22,011 bases of DNA from an uncultured Bacilli bacterium (GCA_934149515.1 CAKPFD010000012.1:1-22011), one strand, 5' to 3'; counted from the first letter of the stretch, positions 8,500 through 15,893 are shown. Made by a program: numbers and translations. The notes: a model not told the origin generated them from the sequence alone.

Positions 8500-8505
8500 A
8501 TTATA
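8500..8505 (-). promoter_or_regulatory. Extended -10 promoter of the Abi-like gene and htrA
   Basis: The minus strand reads TGTGCTATAAT, a perfect -10 with the TGn extension, 18 bases upstream of the GTG start. No convincing -35 was found. Confidence 0.6.
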
Positions 8506-8549
8506 GCACAAAAGCTTGCGAAAAAATATGAATTTTTGATGAAAATCTA

Positions 8550-8558
8550 TGATATAAT
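8550..8558 (+). promoter_or_regulatory. Extended -10 promoter of the phospholipase C-like gene
   Basis: The plus strand reads TGATATAAT, an extended consensus -10, 21 bases before the ATG at 8580, followed by AAAGG as ribosome binding site. It is divergent from the Abi-like promoter about 45 bases away, and the two share the 98-bp intergenic region. Confidence 0.6.
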
Positions 8559-8579
8559 TTTAAAGAAAGGATTGATGCT

Positions 8580-9560
8580 ATGCCGGCAACTGTTACACAT
8601 GCTTATTTCATCATGGATGTTTACGATGAATTACCAATCGGCTTAAAAAAGCTATTGATGGATCACAAAGGAAAGCTAAGAATGTTTGCACAAAGTCTTG
8701 ATCCATTCTATTTCTATAATGTGACATCCTTTAAAAGTAGCAAGAAAGCCCAATCATTCGCCCTTTATTTTCATCAACATAAATCCCAAGAATTTTTTAT
8801 CAATTTAGTCAACTATATCAAGTATAATCACTACTATCAAAATGCAGAAGCCATGGCTTTTTTATATGGCTTTATTTCTCATTATGTTTTAGATGCCACC
8901 ATTCATCCTTATATTTATTATAAAACTGGAAAATATCAAAAAGGAAAAAAAGAAACAATCAAATATCGAAATCAACACGATTATATGGAAACTTTTTTAG
9001 ATAATTATTTAATCAAGCAAAAAGAAAACATAAAACCATATGCATTTAAATTTTATCAATATTGCTTTGATCTAGAACCCTTTCAACCAGAAGTAAAAGA
9101 AATTATTGATTACGCTTTTCAAGAAACGTTTCAAATTAAGCACATGAGTAAATTTTATTATCAAGCCTTACGTCAAATGCAATTTTGTCTAAAACATTTT
9201 CGTTATGATAAAACGGGAATAAAAATGAAATGTTACCAAGCCTTAGATTTGTTAAAACCAAAAGACACATTTCAATTAAAAGCAATTTCTTATCACACAA
9301 CCTTAACGGATACAAAAAATTATCTCAATGCCGATCACCAAAAATGGCACCATCCTTGCTTGAAAAAAGAAACACAAAATGAATCTTTTCTAGAATTATA
9401 TCGAATTGCTCTAAATAGGACAAATGCAATAATTAAAGAAGTAAACGCTTATTTAAAAGGAAAAAAAGAAGTGGATCTTACCAAAGTATTTGCTAATTTG
9501 TCTTATTTAACCGGAAAAGATTGTGAAGGAAAATATGAATTAAAATATTTTGAATGGTAA
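8580..9560 (+). CDS. Zinc-dependent phospholipase C-like protein
   Basis: A 326-aa protein of the zinc-dependent phospholipase C family (S1/P1 nuclease-like helical fold). Visible ligands fit the trinuclear zinc site: His 7 (VTHAY), Asp 41 (SLDPF), His 65/67 (YFHQH), His 101-x3-Asp 105-x3-His 109 (SHYVLDATIHPY) and His 133-x3-Glu 137 (QHDYMETF). Known members hydrolyse phosphatidylcholine or other phospholipids. This protein lacks a signal peptide, as do many family members of unknown substrate in Bacillota, so an intracellular lipid- or phosphoester-related function is possible. The next gene starts 47 bases after its stop, with no terminator between, so the two are probably an operon. Confidence 0.85.
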   Translation: MPATVTHAYFIMDVYDELPIGLKKLLMDHKGKLRMFAQSLDPFYFYNVTSFKSSKKAQSFALYFHQHKSQEFFINLVNYIKYNHYYQNAEAMAFLYGFISHYVLDATIHPYIYYKTGKYQKGKKETIKYRNQHDYMETFLDNYLIKQKENIKPYAFKFYQYCFDLEPFQPEVKEIIDYAFQETFQIKHMSKFYYQALRQMQFCLKHFRYDKTGIKMKCYQALDLLKPKDTFQLKAISYHTTLTDTKNYLNADHQKWHHPCLKKETQNESFLELYRIALNRTNAIIKEVNAYLKGKKEVDLTKVFANLSYLTGKDCEGKYELKYFEW

Positions 9561-9606
9561 AGGAATATTTCTTTGCCTTTTTGGTTATGCTATAAAAGGT
9601 GATAAA

Positions 9607-10602
9607 ATGATAAATGCTTATAAGGTTGTAAAAGAAAAAAATGAAGATATCCTTTACTTATACATCAATACCATGTATGAATTTGCTACTGATTTTTCAA
9701 TCGATAACACCAAAAAAATCCTTCAAAAAGAAAAAATTACATTTAACGGCAATAAAGTAGTATATGTTGTGGATGGTGTAGTTCAAAAAACCATTCGACT
9801 TCCTAAAAATGAAATTATAACAGATGAAAGTCAAATGGATGTAACAAAAAATCAAACCATGTCTTTAAATGATGTGTTACTAAGTTTACTCTTTACAAAT
9901 ATTCATCTTGATTTACCACTAGAAGTATTAAAATGTATCACTATTTTATATCGTAGCGAATTATTAAAAATGAAAGAAGAACATACTATTGTCAAAAGAA
10001 CAAATCAACATTTTTCTTTCATTCCTATTTCCTATTTTAAATTAAATTATCCATTCACTTACCAAAAATATCAAAAAATTTATCAACAAGCCATCTTTCA
10101 AACAAAAGGAATGTATTTAGTATATCATGGTCAAAAAATAGAAAGTTTTATTCATATTGCTAGTAATGGATTAACAGAAGCCAAAGAAGATGTTCCTTAT
10201 TTAATCAAAAAAGAAAGCTTCTGGGACATGACATATCCAAATTATTTACAAATAAAACACTTTACTTTACAAGAAATAAAAAACAAATTTGATTTAGTTG
10301 ACGATGTTTTACCTATCAAGATAGTAAAACTAACAAATAGTAATCGTATTGATACTTTAAAAATTGGTAAGAAAGAATTAAAAGCCGCTGATCTATTCAC
10401 AACTTTACAATTACCTTCTCTAGATGCTACTATTCTAGTAGAAAAAGATGGACTTACATTTGTCACAAGAGGTCAAGGAGATGGCTATGGATTAAGTTTA
10501 TGGGGTGCAAAAGCTCTAGCAGAACTAGACTGTAATTATTTACAAATATTGGGCTATTACTTTCACGACTTGACACTCATTACGAATGTAGAAATTCTGT
10601 AA
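9607..10602 (+). CDS. Degenerate SpoIID/LytB-domain protein
   Basis: A SpoIID (LytB) domain occupies most of the 331 residues: LPLEVLKCITILYRSELLKM at 103-122 corresponds to the family LEALKAQAVAARTYAL segment, TKGMYLVYHGQKIESFIHIASNGLTEAKEDVP follows at 166-197, and TRGQGDGYGLSLWGAKALAE at 287-306 is the C-terminal GxGxGxGxSQxGA motif. SpoIID is a lytic transglycosylase of spore engulfment, and LytB is an amidase enhancer. Here the expected EMP catalytic Glu segment reads FTNIHLD (96-102), the GHG His is Asp, and there is no signal peptide, so activity is doubtful. ATG at 9607 has AAAGGTGA at good spacing; an ATG at 9550 inside the previous gene lacks one. The 3' end overlaps the convergent amidase gene by 23 bases. 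Confidence 0.8.
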   Translation: MINAYKVVKEKNEDILYLYINTMYEFATDFSIDNTKKILQKEKITFNGNKVVYVVDGVVQKTIRLPKNEIITDESQMDVTKNQTMSLNDVLLSLLFTNIHLDLPLEVLKCITILYRSELLKMKEEHTIVKRTNQHFSFIPISYFKLNYPFTYQKYQKIYQQAIFQTKGMYLVYHGQKIESFIHIASNGLTEAKEDVPYLIKKESFWDMTYPNYLQIKHFTLQEIKNKFDLVDDVLPIKIVKLTNSNRIDTLKIGKKELKAADLFTTLQLPSLDATILVEKDGLTFVTRGQGDGYGLSLWGAKALAELDCNYLQILGYYFHDLTLITNVEIL

Positions 10603-11248
10603 AGTAGTTTTCAACACCCTTTTTAATGCTATTTGCTAATCGTTCTTGATAAGATGATTGTTGAAGTAAATAGCGATCATTAGCATTCGATAAAAAACCA
10701 CATTCTATCAAAACACCAGGTACCCTTGTATTAGAATATAAATAAAGATCTGTCTTCTTCACCTGACGTTTAGTCTTAAAATCCTTTAAAAATTGTTTTT
10801 GAATACTTTCAGCCAATAAGTTATTTTCTTTGGAAATAGGATGATACAATACCTCCTGCCCTGTTCCTTTTCCAGCATTAATATGAATAGACAAATACAA
10901 ATCACTATTTTTCTTTTGAATGAACAAAATGCGGCGATACAAATCTCCTCGCTTTTTTAATGTATCCCATTGACTAGATAAATCATAATCCCCATCTCTT
11001 ACTAAATAAACAGTAGCACCAGCCGCCACCAACTTCTCTTGAAGTATCTTAGCAATCGCAAGATTCAAATCTTTTTCATAAATTTTGCCATAAATTGTAC
11101 CACTATCACGACCACCATGTCCAGGATCAATGGTAATAATTTTCCCTTTTAATAAAGAAACAGGATGAACCTTAGCATCAACAAAAGAAAAACCAAAAAG
11201 CAAAATAGTAAACAACAAAATAAAGAAAAATTTATATCTTAAACTCAT
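10580..11248 (-). CDS. N-acetylmuramoyl-L-alanine amidase (Amidase_3)
   Basis: A secreted zinc amidase that removes stem peptides from MurNAc in peptidoglycan. Numbered from ATG 11248 (222 aa): an N-terminal hydrophobic segment at 7-23 (signal peptide or anchor), then the Amidase_3 domain from residue 36 with ligands His 44 (DPGHGG), Glu 58 (YEKDLNL) and His 122 (SIHINAG) and the catalytic Glu 182 (LIECGFLSN). No wall-binding repeats are present. An in-frame TTG at 11281 would add 11 residues but has no ribosome binding site. AGGTG lies 7 nt before the ATG, inside the hairpin described at 11249-11288. The convergent neighbour is a SpoIID/LytB-like protein, a domain known as an amidase enhancer. 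Confidence 0.94.
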   Translation of the reverse strand: MSLRYKFFFILLFTILLFGFSFVDAKVHPVSLLKGKIITIDPGHGGRDSGTIYGKIYEKDLNLAIAKILQEKLVAAGATVYLVRDGDYDLSSQWDTLKKRGDLYRRILFIQKKNSDLYLSIHINAGKGTGQEVLYHPISKENNLLAESIQKQFLKDFKTKRQVKKTDLYLYSNTRVPGVLIECGFLSNANDRYLLQQSSYQERLANSIKKGVENYFTEFLHS

Positions 11249-11288
11249 AAAAAAACACCTACTATTACTATATGATAGCAAGGTGTTT
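11249..11288 (-). terminator. Hairpin plus T-run directly before the amidase start; terminator or attenuator
   Basis: On the minus strand AAACACCT (11281-11288) pairs with AGGTGTTT (11253-11260), with extra CTAT/ATAG pairing inside and seven T immediately afterwards (11249-11255). It follows the stop of the membrane protein gene by about 10 bases and looks like a classical terminator. Its 3' arm is also the only ribosome binding site of the amidase, whose ATG follows at 11248. Confidence 0.75.
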
Positions 11289-11298
11289 TCTAGTAGTT

Positions 11299-11895
11299 CT
11301 AATCTTTTTTAAGAAGTGGTGTAATAATAGATTTTTGAACAAAAGAAGCAAACAAAGGAAGCAATAAAAATAGTAACCAAATAAGAAAGGAAAAAGAAAT
11401 ACATTCTAAAATACTTAAAAATGTTGTATTTTTATATAATAAAATTCCAAGACTAAGATCAAGTTTTTGGTAAACAATCTGGTAAATCAATGCAGCATAC
11501 AATAAGTTAAGAAAACAAAACATAACCTGATTCAATCTAGCAAGCACTTGATGAGACTTCGCCAAGAAAAAAGAAGAAATTCCTAAAAAGTAAGTAACAA
11601 TAAAAATAAAAGCCATCATTGCAAATCCTGGAAAATAAATTTGCATCAACACTTCTTGAACAAAAGAGATAAATACATTGGAAAAAATGGATAAAACAAG
11701 AGAAAGAACCGCCCCAAAAAAACAACACCAACTAAGAAAAATTAAAATGGTGATACTTTTTCTATGCACTTGGCGATTTAAATAACTAGTACCAAGTACC
11801 ATAATGAAAAATCCAAACATCACAAGTAACAAATGTGAAGAATTGATAAATCCAAAAACTTGTCCTAAAACATCGAAAACACTTAACTGTTCCAT
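11299..11895 (-). CDS. Small multi-pass membrane protein, 198 aa
   Basis: No named family recognised. There are five likely membrane helices at about 19-37, 46-70, 82-112, 119-142 and 158-188, with the short charged tail KSIITPLLKKD. AGGAG lies 8 nt before the ATG and the gene begins 11 bases after the sortase stop, so the two are almost certainly cotranscribed and may be translationally linked. Its position between a sortase and a wall amidase suggests an envelope-related role, for example helping sortase placement or surface protein export, but nothing in the sequence shows this directly. A strong hairpin follows its stop codon. Confidence 0.8.
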   Translation of the reverse strand: MEQLSVFDVLGQVFGFINSSHLLLVMFGFFIMVLGTSYLNRQVHRKSITILIFLSWCCFFGAVLSLVLSIFSNVFISFVQEVLMQIYFPGFAMMAFIFIVTYFLGISSFFLAKSHQVLARLNQVMFCFLNLLYAALIYQIVYQKLDLSLGILLYKNTTFLSILECISFSFLIWLLFLLLPLFASFVQKSIITPLLKKD

Positions 11896-11906
11896 AAAGT
11901 CAACTC

Positions 11907-12551
11907 CTAAACCATTTCCTCAAAAATATAAACTGTCTGCATTTTATCATTATCTTTTGTACAAGTAATTAAAGTTAATGTTTTTTTATTAATATCACGA
12001 TAAATAGAAACATATCCTGTTTTTTCTTCAAAATAAATATTAACTAAACGATAGGTGTATTTTTTTTGCTGATAGACAACAGAAGCTTGTGCACCTTTTT
12101 GTAGCTTATACAAATTACGAAAAAATGCCAAATAACCAGTACCTGAATGTCCTGCAATAATCAAATTACCCTTTTCCACATCAGGCATTGTAGAAGGAGA
12201 AATAATAGCAATATTATAGTTGATATCATTATATTTAGATTCAGGTGAAACAAGTCCTAATCGTAAGGATATTGCTGGAATTTGCAACGTAGCAATATAC
12301 TCTCTTGGTTCTATTTGCGTAGTAGTATTAGGTGTTTCTTCTGTTTGAACATCTTTTGTATCTACTTCCACACTAACATTTGTTTTATCTTCATCTTCAT
12401 CATCGCCTTCTAAAGAATAAAGTTTTAAATTCATCTGATTAAACACTTCTAATTTCTGTTCCATGAAAAAATTATGAGATACCATTACAATCCCAAAGAA
12501 TATCAAAAAAAGACAAATTGTAAGAATCATCTGATCATGTTTCTTTCTCAT
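11907..12551 (-). CDS. Sortase with non-canonical active site
   Basis: A transpeptidase predicted to attach surface proteins to the cell wall. A membrane anchor at about 9-27 is followed by an acidic linker (GDDEDEDKT) and a sortase domain from residue 84 (YIATLQIPAISLRLGL). The catalytic His is 135 (IIAGHSG) and Cys is 197 (LTLITCT). Sortases normally carry an active-site Arg about 8-12 residues after the Cys, at the start of the last strand. Here that stretch is TKDNDKMQTVYIF, with no Arg, and the protein ends soon after. Class D or E is likely, but I cannot fix the class. It has its own promoter and lies just downstream of a SpaA-type surface protein, its probable substrate. Confidence 0.88.
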   Translation of the reverse strand: MRKKHDQMILTICLFLIFFGIVMVSHNFFMEQKLEVFNQMNLKLYSLEGDDEDEDKTNVSVEVDTKDVQTEETPNTTTQIEPREYIATLQIPAISLRLGLVSPESKYNDINYNIAIISPSTMPDVEKGNLIIAGHSGTGYLAFFRNLYKLQKGAQASVVYQQKKYTYRLVNIYFEEKTGYVSIYRDINKKTLTLITCTKDNDKMQTVYIFEEMV

Positions 12552-12586
12552 AAAACCACTTCTTATTCTTTCTATTTTCTAACATA

Positions 12587-12615
12587 AGTTTATCCCAAAT
12601 CAAATTATTTGTCAA
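12587..12615 (-). promoter_or_regulatory. Promoter of the sortase operon
   Basis: On the minus strand a perfect -35 TTGACA (12610-12615), a 17-nt spacer and TAAACT (12587-12592). It begins immediately after the T-tract of the surface-protein terminator, so the sortase can be expressed independently of the surface protein. Confidence 0.75.
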
Positions 12616-12616
12616 A

Positions 12617-12641
12617 GAAAAAGAGCACGTTTCCATGCTCT
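12617..12641 (-). terminator. Terminator after the SpaA-type surface protein gene
   Basis: Stem AGAGCATG (12634-12641) and CGTGCTCT (12622-12629) with one wobble pair and a GAAA tetraloop, followed by a short T-run on the minus strand. It lies 7 bases after the stop codon. Confidence 0.8.
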
Positions 12642-12647
12642 ATTCAC

Positions 12648-14930
12648 TTATTTACGTTTTTTCTTTTTCTGTTCTAAAACATTGTAAACAACAAGTCCAA
12701 TACCACTAGCTATCATCACAGCACCACAAGTATATCGAATAACACTTGCATTCATTTCCGTATCAGGAACTTCCACTTTTTTCTCATTTTTCATGGTAAC
12801 GGTTTGTAACTCACCAGTTTCTTTCACTTCAAAGTTAACTTCAGATTTAGATAAAACATAACCATCAGGGGCAACTGTTTCTGATAAAACATATTTACCA
12901 ACTGGCAACTTATCTATTTTATGTGGTGTTTCAGTAGATGTCCATTTTTCAATAACATTACCTTTTTCATCACGAATTTCAAGTTCAGCGCCAGGTAATT
13001 CTTCTTCATTGGTCATATCAACTTTACTAATTTGTACTTTTGTATAATCATTAGCAAAGATAATATCAGGAACACTTTCACCATTTTCCACAACAGCTAC
13101 ATCAATTGGTGTTGGCATACAAGTATAACCTGCTGGAGCTTCTGTTTCTACTACAGTGTATTTACCAGGTTCTAACTCTTTTGTTGTATAAGGTTTTCCA
13201 TTAGAAGTAAATTTCTCTACTTCTTTACCAGTATTATCACGAATAGAAATCTTAAATCCTACTTCTGACATACTAATAGTTATCTTTTGATCTTTTACAC
13301 TAATCTTTGTATAGTTATTTTTAATAAATTGTGATTGAACTTTACCAGTATTTAAAACGGTAAAGACTAATTTCGTTGAATTTAAAATATAACCTGCTGG
13401 AGCCTCTACTTCTTCCAATACATAAGTACCAACTGGAATTTTAGTGATTGTTGTTGGTTCATTAGTAGTAACAATTCTTGTATATTCACTACCATCACTT
13501 TGATTTTTAATCGCTAACGTAGCACCAGCAATATATTCACCAGTATTAATATCAACTTTACCAACTTGTACTTTCGTATATTCATTTTTCATTTCAATTG
13601 TTGTAATATTATCATCTGTTGTATAACAATCGCTAGCTTTTACTTTATAAGTTTTCTTCTCGGTTGTATCAACATAACCAGTAGCAGCAGCAACTTCACT
13701 AATAACATACGTTTTACCAGGAATTAAATCTGTAAATTCTTTCGCTGTACCATCTGTAACCCATTCTTGTGCACTAAAGTTAGTATCATCTGTAGAAGAA
13801 ATACGTAATTTAGCACCCTTAACATATTCCGTTTCACCATTTTCATTAACACTCGTCTTAATAACTTTTAATTTACCTTTTGGTAGTGTTACTTGAGTAC
13901 TATTTTCCTTTTCAATGGTATCAGGAATAATAGTAGAATAAACACCAGTTTGAATATTAGCAGTATTAGGAGCAGGTGGTTCGTAAACTGCAACAGCATT
14001 TTTTGTAAAAGAAGCTTTTACTTTAACTTTAACAGTTAAATTTCCACTTGTAATTGCAGTATCTGGAATTACTATTTTAAATGTTTCATTACTATTAAAT
14101 GATGTATTATTAATTTTATTTACATCCGTAATTGTCTGATTACTACTTGTTACAATATAATAACCAGTTGGAGCTTCAATAGATACTTGATAAGTCATAG
14201 GTGTTGTAGCATTAATACCAACTTGAGATGTTTCAAAGCCACCACTAATTGCATTTAATTTCAACTCAGCATCTTTAAATGAAAAATCATATGTTGGTGG
14301 ATTCTTTTTAGCATTACTAGCACCATTTAATAAATTAACAACTGCTCTTGTATATTTAGTATCAAAATTTCCAACAGAATAAGTACTAGTATTAGCATCA
14401 TAGTTCATAAGCAATTGAGCTGAACTACCCAATTCGCCTACTTTATAAGCTGGTAATTGCTTATGAACATAAATCCAAAGAGCATATTGTGTAATCATAT
14501 ATTCATCATGTGAACTACAACCTTCACACAATCCTTTTAATTGATCTTTTGTTGTATAACCATTTACCAACAAATAAACAAGACCTGGATCTGTATTTAA
14601 TTCTTTATAATAAACCGTTGTATGGTTTTTTCCCATTAAATTTCTTTGATCCTGCAAACAATAAACAAATTTAGAAGGATCAGCACTATTGTATTGTTCA
14701 TATGTCTCTTGTTTAAGATTTTCGTAATTAAGATTATTATGAATTTTTTCTGAATCATACACCGTAATACTATCTGGCAAATTATTTGGTGCTGCCATTG
14801 TCTTATGATAAAACACCATTAATAATGCCGATACAACAAGTAATACAATTAAGGAAGTATTAATAATCAATGTTTTATGATTAGTTTTTTCTTTCGTCTT
14901 TATTTTCGACTTTTGTACATTTTTTTTCAT
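12648..14930 (-). CDS. Sortase-anchored adhesin: thioester domain plus four SpaA/Cna-B-type repeats
   Basis: A 760-aa wall-attached surface protein. A basic N-terminus and hydrophobic signal at about 20-45 precede a thioester (TQXA-type) domain at about 75-205, in which Cys 91 (VYCLQ) and Gln 148 (ITQYALW) are the residues expected to form the covalent host-binding thioester. A 210-340 region follows, then four SpaA-like domains starting near 352, 453, 541 and 631, most with a candidate Lys (VGKVDINTG, ISKVDMTNE) and Glu (LEEVEAPAGY, VETEAPAGY, LSETVAPDGY) for isopeptide bonds. The C-terminus has VPDTE at 721-725, a membrane helix at about 730-748 and KKKKRK. VPDTE replaces LPXTG. A SD-like GAAGGGA is unusually far (17 nt) from the ATG. 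The adjacent sortase is its probable anchor enzyme. Confidence 0.93.
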   Translation of the reverse strand: MKKNVQKSKIKTKEKTNHKTLIINTSLIVLLVVSALLMVFYHKTMAAPNNLPDSITVYDSEKIHNNLNYENLKQETYEQYNSADPSKFVYCLQDQRNLMGKNHTTVYYKELNTDPGLVYLLVNGYTTKDQLKGLCEGCSSHDEYMITQYALWIYVHKQLPAYKVGELGSSAQLLMNYDANTSTYSVGNFDTKYTRAVVNLLNGASNAKKNPPTYDFSFKDAELKLNAISGGFETSQVGINATTPMTYQVSIEAPTGYYIVTSSNQTITDVNKINNTSFNSNETFKIVIPDTAITSGNLTVKVKVKASFTKNAVAVYEPPAPNTANIQTGVYSTIIPDTIEKENSTQVTLPKGKLKVIKTSVNENGETEYVKGAKLRISSTDDTNFSAQEWVTDGTAKEFTDLIPGKTYVISEVAAATGYVDTTEKKTYKVKASDCYTTDDNITTIEMKNEYTKVQVGKVDINTGEYIAGATLAIKNQSDGSEYTRIVTTNEPTTITKIPVGTYVLEEVEAPAGYILNSTKLVFTVLNTGKVQSQFIKNNYTKISVKDQKITISMSEVGFKISIRDNTGKEVEKFTSNGKPYTTKELEPGKYTVVETEAPAGYTCMPTPIDVAVVENGESVPDIIFANDYTKVQISKVDMTNEEELPGAELEIRDEKGNVIEKWTSTETPHKIDKLPVGKYVLSETVAPDGYVLSKSEVNFEVKETGELQTVTMKNEKKVEVPDTEMNASVIRYTCGAVMIASGIGLVVYNVLEQKKKKRK

Positions 14931-14968
14931 AATTTCAAATATATCATTCCCTTCTCTAGTATAAATTC

Positions 14969-14997
14969 ATTATACAATTTCTAAACTTGAATTTCAA
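14969..14997 (-). promoter_or_regulatory. Promoter of the surface-protein gene
   Basis: On the minus strand TTGAAA (14992-14997), a 17-nt spacer and a perfect TATAAT (14969-14974), ending 38 bases upstream of the ATG. The -35 box lies inside the palindrome at 14985-14999. Confidence 0.75.
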
Positions 14998-14999
14998 GT
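14985..14999. promoter_or_regulatory. Palindromic candidate operator between surface-protein and ZIP genes
   Basis: ACTTGAA-T-TTCAAGT is a perfect 7-1-7 inverted repeat covering the -35 of the surface-protein promoter, in the intergenic region it shares with the divergent metal transporter. A DNA-binding repressor site is plausible; which regulator binds is unknown. Confidence 0.45.
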
Positions 15000-15064
15000 A
15001 TTACTTAGGCAGGAATCTATACAAAGAAAAAAAGAAAACATATTCTACTACTAGAGGTGTAATT

Positions 15065-15871
15065 ATGTTAGAAATGTTACAAAATGCAAATCCAGTCATT
15101 CAAGCTCTACTTGCAACAATTTTCACTTGGAGTATTACTGCTTTAGGTGCCGCTATTGTCTTTTTCTTTAAAAAAGTCAACAAAACACTAATGGATGCGC
15201 TTTTAGGGTTTGCAGCAGGCGTTATGATCGCCGCTAGTTTCTTCAGTCTTATTAATCCAGCCATTGAAATGGCCAAAAAACTACATATGAAAGACTGGCT
15301 TATCGTTTCGATCGGTTTTCTAGCTGGTGGAACACTTTTATTTATCGGTGACAAAATATATGATAAACTTGAAAAAAGAAAAAATAAAAAGGAAATCAAA
15401 AATACGAAACAAAAAAGATGTTTTATGTTGATTGCATCCATTACATTGCATAATATCCCAGAAGGTTTAGCAGTTGGTGTTGCTTTTGGAAGCCTATCCT
15501 ATCATATTACAGGAACTACCTTAGCAGCAGCCATGACTTTAGCACTTGGCATTGGCTTACAAAACTTTCCAGAAGGAAGTGCCGTTTCTCTCCCACTAAG
15601 ACGTGAAGGATATTCTAGAAAAAAAGCCTTCTTTTATGGTCAATTATCAGGTATTGTAGAACCATTTTCAGCAATTGCAGGCGCAATTTTAGTCTTAAAA
15701 ATCCAAACAATATTACCATTTCTATTAGCATTTGCAGCAGGTGCTATGATTTATGTAGTTGTCGAAGAATTAATTCCAGAAAGCCAAGCAAACAAGAAAA
15801 AAGATTTAATGGCCTTCTTCACTTTATTTGGTTTTGTCATCATGATGATCTTAGACATTGCTCTTGGTTAA
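15065..15871 (+). CDS. ZIP family divalent metal transporter (ZupT/GufA-like)
   Basis: A 268-aa membrane protein with about eight helices that imports or otherwise moves Zn2+ or related divalent metals. Helix 4 carries HNIPEGLAVG (His 129, Asn 130, Glu 133) and helix 5 QNFPEGSAVSLPL (Gln 166, Asn 167, Glu 170), the metal-binding motifs of the ZIP family. Between helices 3 and 4 is a Lys/Glu-rich cytoplasmic loop (about 102-118). AGAGGTG lies 5 nt before the ATG at 15065; a TTG at 14987 has no ribosome binding site and would add an implausible soluble extension. It is divergent from the surface-protein gene, and the palindrome upstream might control one or both. A strong terminator overlaps its stop. 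Confidence 0.93.
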   Translation: MLEMLQNANPVIQALLATIFTWSITALGAAIVFFFKKVNKTLMDALLGFAAGVMIAASFFSLINPAIEMAKKLHMKDWLIVSIGFLAGGTLLFIGDKIYDKLEKRKNKKEIKNTKQKRCFMLIASITLHNIPEGLAVGVAFGSLSYHITGTTLAAAMTLALGIGLQNFPEGSAVSLPLRREGYSRKKAFFYGQLSGIVEPFSAIAGAILVLKIQTILPFLLAFAAGAMIYVVVEELIPESQANKKKDLMAFFTLFGFVIMMILDIALG

Positions 15872-15890
15872 ATCTAACCAAGATTTTTTT
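15862..15890 (+). terminator. Terminator of the ZIP transporter gene
   Basis: Perfect 9-bp stem TCTTGGTTA/TAACCAAGA with a 4-nt AATC loop, followed by seven T. The stop codon lies within the hairpin. Confidence 0.92.
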
Positions 15891-15893
15891 ATG

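Noticed and set aside
9550..9606. ATG at 9550 as the start of the SpoIID-like gene
   Set aside because: It lies inside the end of the previous gene without a ribosome binding site; the short hydrophobic stretch it would add (GIFLCLFGYAI) is too short for an anchor, while ATG at 9607 has AAAGGTGA.
13000..13950. DNA-level tandem repeat in the surface-protein gene
   Set aside because: The SpaA-like repeats are similar in protein motif (EAPAGY) but too diverged in nucleotide sequence to be a tandem DNA repeat.
15100..15441. Hydrophobic open frame opposite the ZIP transporter
   Set aside because: It is the antisense of membrane helices, which produces hydrophobic-looking translations; no ribosome binding site.
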